Part shown: positions 1 to 5,975 of the stretch, piece after piece
How the letters are laid out: each line of letters begins with the position of its first letter
Position numbering within the stretch: position 1 is the stretch's first letter
Assembly: GCA_025360395.1 (NCBI GenBank)
Contig: JANYCH010000396.1
Coordinates: 1-5,975 of the forward strand
Source: Cytophagales bacterium
Lineage (GTDB): Bacteria; Bacteroidota; Bacteroidia; Cytophagales; UBA9547
Direction: 5' to 3'
Length of the DNA: 5,975 nucleotides
The notes under the pieces: generated by a model
What the model was told of the DNA's origin: nothing
What the model saw: the letters and a program-made list of their open reading frames with translations, nothing else
Database searches by the model: none
Position numbers and translations under genes: made by a program

Positions 1-237
1 AGGATTAACAGAGACTTGAAGGTTATTTATATTAACGATGCCGTATGTAAAAATTTTAACCAGGACAGGGGATTTTTTATAGGTAAAAGGATAACTGAAA
101 TTTTTGCTAAAGGCGATCTTAAAATTATATTTTGTGATAAAATCAACGAGGTATTAGCTTTGGGAAGGAAATTTCTTTCCAAATGGAAGGATGGGCAGAT
201 GAGTTTCAGTATTTACAATTTAATCTTATCCCATTAG
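1..237 (+). pseudogene. Sensor histidine kinase, upstream PAS-domain fragment (5' truncated, out of frame with the kinase part)
   Basis: This frame is open from base 1 and ends at a stop at 235-237, so the gene begins before the window. Residues such as DLKVIYINDAV and IGKRITEIF, then INEVLALG, read as the first two thirds of a PAS sensory fold. After LALG (through about base 165) the frame stops looking like PAS. The expected continuation (GKEISFQMEGWADEFQYL, then FNLIPLE and IIKDIT) lies in the -1 frame, which is open from base 141 and becomes the kinase reading frame. Joining the frames at TTTGGGA (159-165) restores one seamless PAS domain. I therefore read 1-1049 as one gene carrying a net one-base loss, a sequencing error in the G run, or a recoding site. 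A TTG at 16 could be called as a start, but coding similarity continues to the window edge, so it is unlikely to be real. The ligand sensed by the PAS domain cannot be told. Confidence 0.7.
159..165 (+). other. Frame-change point in the PAS domain: slippery-type heptamer T TTG GGA
   Basis: In the upstream frame the codons read GCT TTG GGA. Slipping back one base gives TTT GGG and then AAG GAA ATT, which continues the PAS fold exactly. The heptamer fits the X XXY YYZ pattern of -1 recoding sites, and a GAGG sits at 148-151, 7 bases upstream. The same result would follow from loss of one G from a GGGG run, by mutation or by base-calling error, which is the simpler explanation. I see no strong stem-loop directly downstream to support programmed recoding. 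Confidence 0.5.
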
Positions 238-1049
238 AAAAGGAAGAAGGAAAAGTTCAGCATGTATTATGTATAATTAAAGACATTACAGCTAATAGAA
301 AACATGAAGGGGAATTAAAAAGCTCTATCAAAGAACTGGAAGTTATTTCGGACCAGTTGATATACCAAAATAAACTGCTTCAGGACTTTGCTTATATAAC
401 TTCACATAATCTTAGGTCACCTTTATCAAATTTGAAGGCTCTGGTACATTTATATGAAATATTCGAACCAGGTTCTGAAGAAAAGAAAACTGTGTTTGAT
501 AAAATAAAAATATCCCTGGACTCTCTTATAGGTACTGTTAATGAGTTATCAACAAGCATCAGTGAAAAAGGAAATTTAAAAAAGGAACTGGAAACGATAA
601 ATTTTCAGAAGCAACTTGATGAAATCAGGGAATCTCTATATTCACACATAGAAGAATCGGGTGCAGTTATAAACACCGATTTCTCAAAGGCTCCAAATAT
701 ATTATATCCTAAAATTTACCTTGAAAGCATATTTTTGAATCTTTTGACCAATTCAATTAAATATAGATCTTACGAAAGGCCACTTATCATCAGCATCGAG
801 ACATTCAGAGAGGATAACACAACTATTCTTTCCTGGAAAGACAATGGTATAGGAATAGACCTGAAGAAACATGGTCAAAGGCTTTTTGGATTAAAAAATA
901 CTTTTCATGACCGGGATGATTCCCGAGGAATAGGACTATACATAACCAGGAACCAAATTGAATCTGTAGGAGGCACAATCTCAGTTGAAAGTAAGTTAAA
1001 GGAAGGCAGTAATTTCATTATCCGCTTTGAAGATTTGACTGCCAATTAA
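183..1049 (+). CDS. PAS-domain sensor histidine kinase, catalytic part (same gene as the fragment at 1-237, -1 frame)
   Basis: Two-component sensor kinase that would autophosphorylate on a histidine and pass the phosphate to a response regulator; no regulator gene is visible. Numbering is from ATG 183. Residues 1-36 are the end of a PAS domain (FNLIPLE, then IIKDIT). Residues 37-70 are a likely coiled-coil linker. The H-box is DFAYITSHNLRSPLSN with phospho-acceptor H75. The ATPase domain spans about 140-285: N-box NLLTNSIKY (186-194), G1 box DNGIGID (220-226), F-box FGLKNTF (235-241) and G2 box RGIGLYI (248-254). All catalytic boxes are intact. There are no membrane segments, so this part is cytoplasmic; any sensor or membrane region would be upstream. 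ATG 183 lies inside the PAS fold and is probably not the true start, since the same frame is open from 141 and continues the domain coded in the other frame at 1-165. The stop TAA (1047-1049) overlaps the mfd stop on the opposite strand. Confidence 0.85.
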   Translation: MEGWADEFQYLQFNLIPLEKEEGKVQHVLCIIKDITANRKHEGELKSSIKELEVISDQLIYQNKLLQDFAYITSHNLRSPLSNLKALVHLYEIFEPGSEEKKTVFDKIKISLDSLIGTVNELSTSISEKGNLKKELETINFQKQLDEIRESLYSHIEESGAVINTDFSKAPNILYPKIYLESIFLNLLTNSIKYRSYERPLIISIETFREDNTTILSWKDNGIGIDLKKHGQRLFGLKNTFHDRDDSRGIGLYITRNQIESVGGTISVESKLKEGSNFIIRFEDLTAN

Positions 1050-4000
1050 CTGCTTGCTTGGTATTCTGAAAACACAAACTTTTCTAGCTTCTTAAATATT
1101 TCTAAAGCAGCCTTTGCGTTCGGTATAGAAAATACAGTTAATACCAGTCGTCCCTTTACCTCTGCGAGTTTGCAATTTTGGGCATTTTCCTTAACAAATG
1201 CCAGCATTTTGCCAAAGATATCTGACTGAAAATACCTTTCATTGTCACCTGAGATAAACTGTGCTTTTAAAGCATCGGCTTTCAATGTTAATTTATCAAA
1301 GCCGAGTTTTTCTGCCATCCAACGCATTCGGACAGTATCTACAAGTTCAAAAAACTGAATTGGCAAAGGTCCGAACCGATCCTTTACTTTTTCTATGAAC
1401 TTGCTTAAAGATTCTTCATCGTTGATATTATCCAGTTCTGTATACAGTCCAAGTCTTTCAGATATGTTAGAAACATATTTATCAGGGATTAATATGGATA
1501 AATCTGTTTCAATAGTGCAATCCTGTACTAAAGGTCTGAGGGAGTTTAAATCGTCAATGAAAAGGTCTTTAAATTCAGTTTCTTTAAGTTCTGCAATGGT
1601 TTCATCCAATATTTTATGATAGGTTTCAAAGCCAAGGTCATTTATAAACCCACTTTGTTCACCTCCAAGTAAATCCCCCGCACCACGAATATCAAGGTCA
1701 CGCATGGCTACTTTGAAGCCATCACCCAAATCTGTAAATTCTTCAAGTGTAGAAAGTCTTTTTCTTGCATCGCTTGTTAAAAGGGTAGGAGCCACAGTAA
1801 GCAAATAGCAATATGCCTTCTTATTTGATCTGCCAACCCGGCCACGCATTTGGTGAAGATCTGAGAGACCAAACATATGCGCCTGGTTGATGATGATGGT
1901 ATTGGCATTTGGGATATCGAGCCCTGATTCTACAATGTTGGTAGAAACAAGTACATCAAATTCACCTTCTACAAAGCCTAACATGATTTCTTCCAGCTTA
2001 TTGCCATCCATCTGGCCATGGGCAACTCCCACTTTGGCATCAGGAACAAGACGTTTTATTTTATCAGCAAAGCCATAAAGGTCCGCTACTCTGTTATGGA
2101 CGAAAAATACCTGGCCATCTCTTTTTAATTCCTCTGATACAGCATTTCTAATCAGGATATCCGAAATAGGGTGAACTTCTGTGGTAACCGGCTGGCGGTT
2201 AGGAGGTGGTGTTGCAATAATGGAAAGATCTCTTGCACCCATCAATGAAAAATGCAGAGTTCTGGGGATGGGAGTTGCGGTAAGTGTTAGGGTATCAACA
2301 TTCACCTTGATTTCTTTCAGCTTCTCTTTAACTGTAACCCCAAATTTCTGCTCTTCATCAATAATAAGTAGTCCCAGGTCTTTAAATTTCACCTCTTTGC
2401 CTATAAGTTTATGGGTACCGATAAGGATGTCAATTTTTCCGCTTGAAAGTTCTTCAAGGGTCTTTTTAACTTGTGCAGTTGTTTTAAACCGGTTGATGTA
2501 ATCTACCTTACAAGGAAATTCGGACAGCCTTTCTTTAAATGTTTTATAATGCTGAAGGGCTAAAATGGTGGTGGGTACTAAAATGGCGACCTGTTTGCTG
2601 TCTGCGACAGCTTTAAATGCAGCTCTTATTGCCACTTCAGTTTTACCAAATCCTACATCACCACAAACAAGGCGGTCCATTGGATGTGGTTTCTCCATGT
2701 CCACTTTTACATCTGCTGTAGCTTTTGCCTGGTCTGGAGTGTCTTCGTATATGAAAGAAGTTTCCAACTCTCTTTGGAGATATGAATCTTTGGAAAATGA
2801 AAAGCCCATGGCTGTTTTTCTCTTTGCGTATAAACCAATGAGTTCTTTGGCAATGTCCTTGACTTTCTTTTTAACCTTTTTCTTTTTCTCATCCCACTCT
2901 GGTGAGCCTAACTTGCTCATTTGAACTGGTGAACCTTCTTTTCCGCTGTATTTTGAAATTTTATGTAAAGCGTGGACCGATATATAAAGCAGGTCATCGT
3001 CGCGGTAAAGGATCCTGATAGCTTCCTGTAACTGGCCGTTCACTTCTTTTTTTTCCATTCCTGCGAACCGGCCAATTCCATAATCCTGATGGACTACATA
3101 ATCTCCGGGCTGCAACATTCGCAATTCCTTTAAGGTAATAGCTTTTGTTTTGGAATATCTTTCTTTGGTCCTGTTTCTGTAAAACCGGTCAAACAACTGG
3201 TGGTCAGTATAGCAAAGAATTTTAAGGTTTTCATCTATAAAACCTTCTCTTAACGAAGCATGAAGGTGCTGAATTTTGATTCGAGGGTTTATTTCCTCAA
3301 AAACCGATTCCAGTTTTTCATATTGAGCAAACTGTTCTGCTGAAATGATGAGTGAAATATTGCGTAGCTGCCAATATTCCAAATCTTCTGCCATTCTTTT
3401 GAAATCTTTAGCAAAGGAAGGCTGGCTCTTTATTTTTAAAGTGAAAGTCTCAGAATCAGATAAAAAGGTATTTTGTCCGAATTCTATTTTATTGAAATTG
3501 AGAATCGCTTCAGTGAGGTTTTCTTTGGTTTCAAAAAGCTGTTCTGGTTTTAAATTAGAACCTTGAGAAACTTGCTTTTCATATTCGCTTGTAGCTTTTT
3601 CCAGGTATTTTTCAGCAACTTCTCCAACTTTGCTGAAATCCCTGATCCATACAGTAGTCCCGCTTTTGAAATATTTGAAAAAATTCTCCCTGCTTTCTGT
3701 TATCAGTTTCCTTGCCTGCATATCAGGAATAATGGAAATCTGTTTTCTGAACTCTATGGATAACTGGTTATTAGGATCAAAGGTCCTTATTGTTTCTATT
3801 TCGTCTCCAAACAATTCTATCCTGTATGGCAACTCGTTGGAATAGGAAAAGACATCTACTATTCCACCACGGATAGAATATTGCCCAGCTTCGTAAACAA
3901 AATCCGTTTTTTCGAAATCGTAAGTGCTTTGAAACTCTCCTAAAAACTCCACATCAAATTTCTCACCAACTTTAGCAACAAAAGTATTGGCAACAAGTGT

Positions 4001-4408
4001 TTTTTTATCTACTACTTTTTCCGGAAGGGCATCCGAAAATGTGACAACTATGTATTTACTTTCTTCTGCTGAATTGAGCTTATTTAAAACTTCAGATCGG
4101 GTAAGAATATTGGCATTGTCAATTTCTTCGAAATGATAGGGCTTTTTATAAGACATAGGATAAAAAAGCACATCCTTTTCCAGCAGTGTTTGCAGGTCTC
4201 CATGAAAGAGGGCAGCTTCTTCCCTGTCATGCATTATAAAAATATGTGAGCAAGAGGTCAGTTCACATAAGGCTGCTGCATAAACCGCATCAGCACTCCC
4301 GTATAATCCTTTTAAATGTACAGATGCATCCGGGGATTTTAACCTTTCAGCAAGTGTTTGTAATAATGCATCAGAAGTATAAAGGGAAAGTAATTCAGCA
4401 GTTTTCAA
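1046..4408 (-). CDS. mfd: Transcription-repair coupling factor Mfd
   Basis: Cytoplasmic DNA translocase that removes RNA polymerase stalled at lesions and recruits UvrA for nucleotide excision repair. At 1120 aa it is close to E. coli Mfd (about 1150). Domain order is complete. A UvrB-like N-terminal module covers about 1-340 (YSIRGGIVDVF, then LPYRIELFGDEI, near 177-203). The CarD/TRCF-type RNA-polymerase-interaction domain covers about 430-520 (GDYVVHQDYGIGRFAGM). The RecG-like motor covers about 540-930, with Walker A GDVGFGKT (583-590), Walker B DEEQ (684-687), motif III TATPIPRTL (710-718), motif VI QMRGRVGR (853-860) and the TRG region RDLDIRGAGDLLGGEQSG (903-920). The C-terminal TRCF domain covers about 970-1060. 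The start is TTG at 4408-4406: an in-frame stop lies at 4420-4418 and the first internal ATG is codon 60, inside the conserved N-terminal module. There is no Shine-Dalgarno. A weak TAATTTTA (4437-4430) could be a promoter box. No frameshift or missing motif was seen. Confidence 0.97.
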   Translation of the reverse strand: MKTAELLSLYTSDALLQTLAERLKSPDASVHLKGLYGSADAVYAAALCELTSCSHIFIMHDREEAALFHGDLQTLLEKDVLFYPMSYKKPYHFEEIDNANILTRSEVLNKLNSAEESKYIVVTFSDALPEKVVDKKTLVANTFVAKVGEKFDVEFLGEFQSTYDFEKTDFVYEAGQYSIRGGIVDVFSYSNELPYRIELFGDEIETIRTFDPNNQLSIEFRKQISIIPDMQARKLITESRENFFKYFKSGTTVWIRDFSKVGEVAEKYLEKATSEYEKQVSQGSNLKPEQLFETKENLTEAILNFNKIEFGQNTFLSDSETFTLKIKSQPSFAKDFKRMAEDLEYWQLRNISLIISAEQFAQYEKLESVFEEINPRIKIQHLHASLREGFIDENLKILCYTDHQLFDRFYRNRTKERYSKTKAITLKELRMLQPGDYVVHQDYGIGRFAGMEKKEVNGQLQEAIRILYRDDDLLYISVHALHKISKYSGKEGSPVQMSKLGSPEWDEKKKKVKKKVKDIAKELIGLYAKRKTAMGFSFSKDSYLQRELETSFIYEDTPDQAKATADVKVDMEKPHPMDRLVCGDVGFGKTEVAIRAAFKAVADSKQVAILVPTTILALQHYKTFKERLSEFPCKVDYINRFKTTAQVKKTLEELSSGKIDILIGTHKLIGKEVKFKDLGLLIIDEEQKFGVTVKEKLKEIKVNVDTLTLTATPIPRTLHFSLMGARDLSIIATPPPNRQPVTTEVHPISDILIRNAVSEELKRDGQVFFVHNRVADLYGFADKIKRLVPDAKVGVAHGQMDGNKLEEIMLGFVEGEFDVLVSTNIVESGLDIPNANTIIINQAHMFGLSDLHQMRGRVGRSNKKAYCYLLTVAPTLLTSDARKRLSTLEEFTDLGDGFKVAMRDLDIRGAGDLLGGEQSGFINDLGFETYHKILDETIAELKETEFKDLFIDDLNSLRPLVQDCTIETDLSILIPDKYVSNISERLGLYTELDNINDEESLSKFIEKVKDRFGPLPIQFFELVDTVRMRWMAEKLGFDKLTLKADALKAQFISGDNERYFQSDIFGKMLAFVKENAQNCKLAEVKGRLVLTVFSIPNAKAALEIFKKLEKFVFSEYQASS

Positions 4409-4535
4409 TACCAGCGTTTAATTCTGGTGTAAAATTAAAGTATTGCAGGAATTACTTTGTTAAAAAAGTTAATTAATAGTGAATACTAAGAATATCCTTT
4501 AAACAAAACCTTAAATTTTTATAGGAAATACAGTA

Positions 4536-4748
4536 TTAAAAATCCATTTTTTCTGGGCCTAAACTCAGAGCCATTCTTATTTCATTCATAGCCTGGTTCC
4601 TTGTAGGAGATGTGAAGCCAATTAGCCTGTTAGTGAAGATTATGGAGTTGTTTGTTTGCTCCTGAATAAAATTAAGCAAATTATATTGTTGAGAAAGACC
4701 TAATTTTTTAATGCCTTTAACAATTTCGTTTTGCAGTAAATTTTTCAT
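4536..4748 (-). CDS. Small protein of unknown function (70 aa)
   Basis: I do not recognise this protein. It starts at ATG 4748-4746, stops with TAA, has no signal peptide or membrane segment, and contains no cysteine. The N-terminal half (IVKGIKKLGLSQQYNLLNFI) has the charged, helical pattern, ending in LLNFIQE, seen in many small antitoxin-like proteins such as the DUF2281 type. The C-terminal half (TSPTRNQAMNEIRMALSLGP) is not recognised. No toxin-like reading frame sits next to it: mfd lies 127 bp downstream on the same strand, and the next gene upstream is divergent. The antitoxin idea is therefore only a guess from composition. Support for it being a real gene is its isolation in a gap with no competing frame, a plausible ATG, and codon use like the neighbours. 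No consensus promoter was seen upstream. Confidence 0.6.
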   Translation of the reverse strand: MKNLLQNEIVKGIKKLGLSQQYNLLNFIQEQTNNSIIFTNRLIGFTSPTRNQAMNEIRMALSLGPEKMDF

Positions 4749-4842
4749 AAGCTTTATATTTTATGGTTATAACATTATACGGTATCTGTATTATAAGTTT
4801 AAATAATCTTAGAATAAATAGTACATCTTTTAGTTGAACGGA

Positions 4843-4873
4843 TTTGCCTTTCAAAGCACCTTTTCTATATTTG
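4843..4873 (+). promoter_or_regulatory. Bacteroidota-type promoter for the thioredoxin-fold gene
   Basis: A TTTG box at 4843-4846 and TATATTTG at 4866-4873 are separated by 19 bp. This matches the Bacteroidota primary-sigma consensus (TTTG, 19-21 bp, TAnnTTTG) at every fixed position. Transcription should begin a few bases after 4873, leaving a leader of roughly 10 nt before ATG 4889. The site also decides the start codon, because an upstream in-frame TTG (4844) would lie within the -33 box and before the transcript begins. Confidence 0.75.
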
Positions 4874-4888
4874 ATAAAGTTTCAGATA

Positions 4889-5434
4889 ATGACAAAATAT
4901 TTATTTCCTGTTTCAATTTTCCTGTTCAGTTTAAATTGTCTTGCACAGATAGGCAATCAATTTCCTCTGCTATCAGCTAAAAAGCTTGACGATCATGAAG
5001 TTATATTGCCAAAAAGTACACATGGAAAGTTTACCTTGTTGGGTTTGGCTTATTCAAAAGAAGCTGAAAGTGATTTAGCTACCTGGTTTCAGCCTGTATA
5101 TGAAACCTTTATTCACAAGGACAAGGGCAGTCTTTTTGAAGTAGAATCTTATGACATCCATTTATTCTTCGTCCCTATGTTTACTGGCTTAAATCAGGCG
5201 GCACATGGTACTGTTGTCAAAGAAATGAAAGCTGGGGTTGACAAAAACCTTTGGCCTTACATTTTAATTTATAAAGGTGAGATCAAGGAATACAAAAGCA
5301 GTTTAATGATGGAGAAGAAGGAATTGCCTTATTTCTTTGTTCTTGATAAAAATGGTAAAATTGTATACAAGACTACTGGAAAGTACTCCGACCAGAAAAT
5401 GGAAGAAATAGAAAAGCACCTGGAAGCAAACTGA
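4889..5434 (+). CDS. Secreted thioredoxin-fold protein without redox cysteines
   Basis: A 181-aa protein starting at ATG 4889, just downstream of a consensus promoter. Residues 1-19 form a signal peptide (MTKYLFPVSIFLFSL core, cleavage likely CLA|Q), so it should act in the periplasm. C17 lacks a good lipobox (SLNC), so lipidation is less likely. The mature part follows thioredoxin/TlpA or ATP10-like topology: a strand at GKFTLLGLAYS (46-56), a following helix, a strand at IHLFFVPMF (90-98), another at WPYILIYKG (122-130), then LPYFFVLDKNGKIVY (146-160) with the likely cis-proline P147, and a C-terminal helix (168-180). The place of the CxxC motif is AYSKEAES (54-61), and the mature protein has no cysteine, so thiol redox chemistry is excluded. 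A binding or chaperone role is inference. It seems to be a single-gene transcription unit, divergent from the 70-aa gene; the next gene has its own promoter. The fold call is moderate confidence. Confidence 0.8.
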   Translation: MTKYLFPVSIFLFSLNCLAQIGNQFPLLSAKKLDDHEVILPKSTHGKFTLLGLAYSKEAESDLATWFQPVYETFIHKDKGSLFEVESYDIHLFFVPMFTGLNQAAHGTVVKEMKAGVDKNLWPYILIYKGEIKEYKSSLMMEKKELPYFFVLDKNGKIVYKTTGKYSDQKMEEIEKHLEAN

Positions 5435-5472
5435 ATTTTTTATGTTTGGCTATTAATGCCATTTTCTGAATA

Positions 5473-5571
5473 GGGATCGCCGAGTAAATCCTTTTTGCTG
5501 CTTGCTGCACTAAATTCTCAAAATTTGCCGCAAAAAGATTGGAACAGAGAGCCCGGCAGGAGGCATCGCCC
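5473..5571. repeat. Repeat-like island: imperfect hairpin between near-identical 9-bp direct repeats
   Basis: The island is bounded by GGGATCGCC (5473-5481) and GGCATCGCC (5562-5570), direct repeats matching at 8 of 9 bases. Between them, AATCCTTTTTGC (5487-5498) pairs with GCAAAAAGATT (5530-5540) as an 11-bp stem with one bulged C. Two further GC pairs lie inside after a mismatch (5500-5501 with 5527-5528). The segment AGCCCGGCAGGAGGCATCGC is clearly richer in GC than the AT-rich flanks. The design resembles intergenic REP/MITE-like repeats that I associate with Bacteroidota genomes. Only one copy is in the window, so repetitiveness is inferred. A minus-strand open frame across it (5573-5373) looks incidental. 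Confidence 0.4.
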
Positions 5572-5660
5572 ACATCTGTTATTTGATTTCCAAAGCTTTA
5601 AATCATCAGACTATAATAAATGACTAAGCATTTTAGTATTAATTTTACCATCTAAAATCT

Positions 5661-5693
5661 TTCCTGAAAATATCGGATTTATTTTTACCTTTG
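5661..5693 (+). promoter_or_regulatory. Bacteroidota-type promoter for queA
   Basis: TACCTTTG at 5686-5693 matches the TAnnTTTG consensus exactly. A weaker -33 element (TTCCTG, 5661-5666, keeping the final TG of TTTG) lies 19 bp upstream, which is the expected spacing. Transcription would start near 5697-5702, giving a leader of about 50 nt before the queA ATG. Confidence 0.65.
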
Positions 5694-5694
5694 C

Positions 5695-5726
5695 GGGCTA
5701 TTTGTAAAATTGGGTTTTCTTAGCCC
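5695..5726 (+). other. Possible hairpin at the 5' end of the queA leader
   Basis: GGGCTA (5695-5700) and TAGCCC (5721-5726) form a perfect 6-bp inverted repeat around a 20-base loop, at or just after the predicted transcription start. It could protect the 5' end or modulate translation. The long loop and uncertain start site make this weak. It does not resemble a preQ1 riboswitch. Confidence 0.25.
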
Positions 5727-5748
5727 TAACTACAATTAAATTCCATCA

Positions 5749-5975
5749 ATGAAGCTTTCCGAATTTAAGTATGAATTGCCAAATGAAAATATTGCCTTGT
5801 ACCCAGCGGAGAACCGCGATGAGTCAAGGTTAATGGTAATTCATAGAGACACTAAAAAAATCGAGCATAAAACATTTAAGGACATACTAGAATATTTTGG
5901 GGAGGGTGATGTGATTGCCGTTAACGACTCAAAAGTATTTCCTGCAAGGTTATTTGGTAACAAAGAAAAAACCGG
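5749..5975 (+). CDS. queA: S-adenosylmethionine:tRNA ribosyltransferase-isomerase QueA (N-terminal 75 residues, cut by the window edge)
   Basis: QueA transfers and isomerises the ribosyl part of S-adenosylmethionine onto preQ1-modified tRNA, forming epoxyqueuosine in the anticodon wobble position; it is cytoplasmic. The visible N-terminus is strongly characteristic: MKLSEFKYELP, then IALYPAENRDESRLMVIHR, KIEHKTFKDI, and GDVIAVNDSKVFPARLFGNK (53-72), the conserved core with VxNDSKVxPARL. The family is about 340-350 aa, so roughly a fifth is present; the frame is open to the last base. The ATG at 5749 matches the usual family start, about 50 nt below a TACCTTTG promoter, with no Shine-Dalgarno, as is normal for Bacteroidota. 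No other queuosine gene is in view. Confidence 0.96.
   Translation, partial: MKLSEFKYELPNENIALYPAENRDESRLMVIHRDTKKIEHKTFKDILEYFGEGDVIAVNDSKVFPARLFGNKEKT

Larger units (their letters stand above)
5435..5748. other. 314-bp non-coding gap upstream of queA
   Basis: No convincing gene lies here. The left part holds a relatively GC-rich, repeat-like island with a hairpin (5473-5571). The middle, about 5580-5660, is AT-rich and contains only short weak palindromes such as AAAGCTTT and ACTAA-GCATT-TTAGT. The right part holds the queA promoter (5661-5693) and a leader of about 50 nt. No strong factor-independent terminator for the upstream gene was found. Confidence 0.6.

Noticed and set aside
1395..3845. 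Several plus-strand open frames of 60-120 codons inside mfd
   Set aside because: All lie antisense to a continuous, strongly conserved mfd frame; their translations are low-complexity, serine- or leucine-rich, without domains.
4430..4437. TAATTTTA (minus strand) as the mfd promoter -7 box
   Set aside because: One mismatch to TAnnTTTG and no TTTG at the expected distance upstream; too weak to list in AT-rich DNA.
4771..4799. TATAAT-like sequences on the minus strand before the 70-aa gene
   Set aside because: They match the proteobacterial -10 rather than the TAnnTTTG box used here, and such matches are expected by chance in AT-rich sequence.
4844..4888. Longer N-terminus (TTG 4844) for the thioredoxin-fold protein
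   Set aside because: It would place the start inside the promoter and put 15 residues before a well-formed signal peptide.
5427..5448. CAAAC...GTTTG inverted repeat at the end of the thioredoxin-fold gene as a terminator
   Set aside because: A 5-bp stem with a 12-base loop, with the T run inside the loop rather than after the stem.
5373..5573. Minus-strand 66-codon open frame across the end of the thioredoxin-fold gene and the repeat-like island
   Set aside because: It overlaps the 3' end of a well-supported gene by 62 bp, runs through the hairpin and direct repeats, and its protein shows no recognisable domain. Best explained as an incidental frame in the repeat.
5621..5640. ACTAA-GCATT-TTAGT hairpin followed by AT-rich sequence as a terminator
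   Set aside because: The stem is only 5 bp and nearly all A-T, lies almost 190 bp past the upstream stop, and lacks a proper T run.

Overview
The window looks like a piece of an AT-rich Bacteroidota chromosome, probably of the Cytophagales/Sphingobacteriales type. Three things point there. Two plus-strand genes have promoters of the form TTTG/CCTG, a 19-bp spacer, then TAnnTTTG, which is the Bacteroidota housekeeping consensus. None of the four visible start codons has a Shine-Dalgarno sequence. The Mfd (DEEQKFG variant), QueA and histidine kinase sequences also have the flavour of that phylum. The assignment is inference from sequence; no search was run.

Layout, left to right. Bases 1-1049 (+) hold the 3' part of a PAS-domain sensor histidine kinase whose N-terminus lies outside the window. 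Its PAS domain is split by a one-base frame change at about 159-165, so it reads as two overlapping frames. Bases 1046-4408 (-) hold a complete mfd gene (transcription-repair coupling factor, 1120 aa) that starts with TTG and meets the kinase tail to tail with a 4-bp stop overlap. Bases 4536-4748 (-) encode a 70-aa protein of unknown function. A divergent intergenic region follows with a near-consensus promoter (4843-4873) for a secreted thioredoxin-fold protein at 4889-5434 (+) whose mature part has no cysteine. A 314-bp non-coding gap (5435-5748) contains a more GC-rich, hairpin-bearing, repeat-like island and then a second promoter. The gap leads into the first 75 codons of queA (tRNA queuosine biosynthesis), which runs off the right edge.

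The genes do not form an evident pathway. The content is mostly housekeeping (DNA repair, tRNA modification) with a signalling gene and two poorly characterised proteins. No mobile-element gene, CRISPR array, rRNA or tRNA was seen. I did not find a convincing new multi-gene system. The points most worth a second look are the kinase frameshift, which sits on a slippery-type heptamer, and the repeat-like island upstream of queA.
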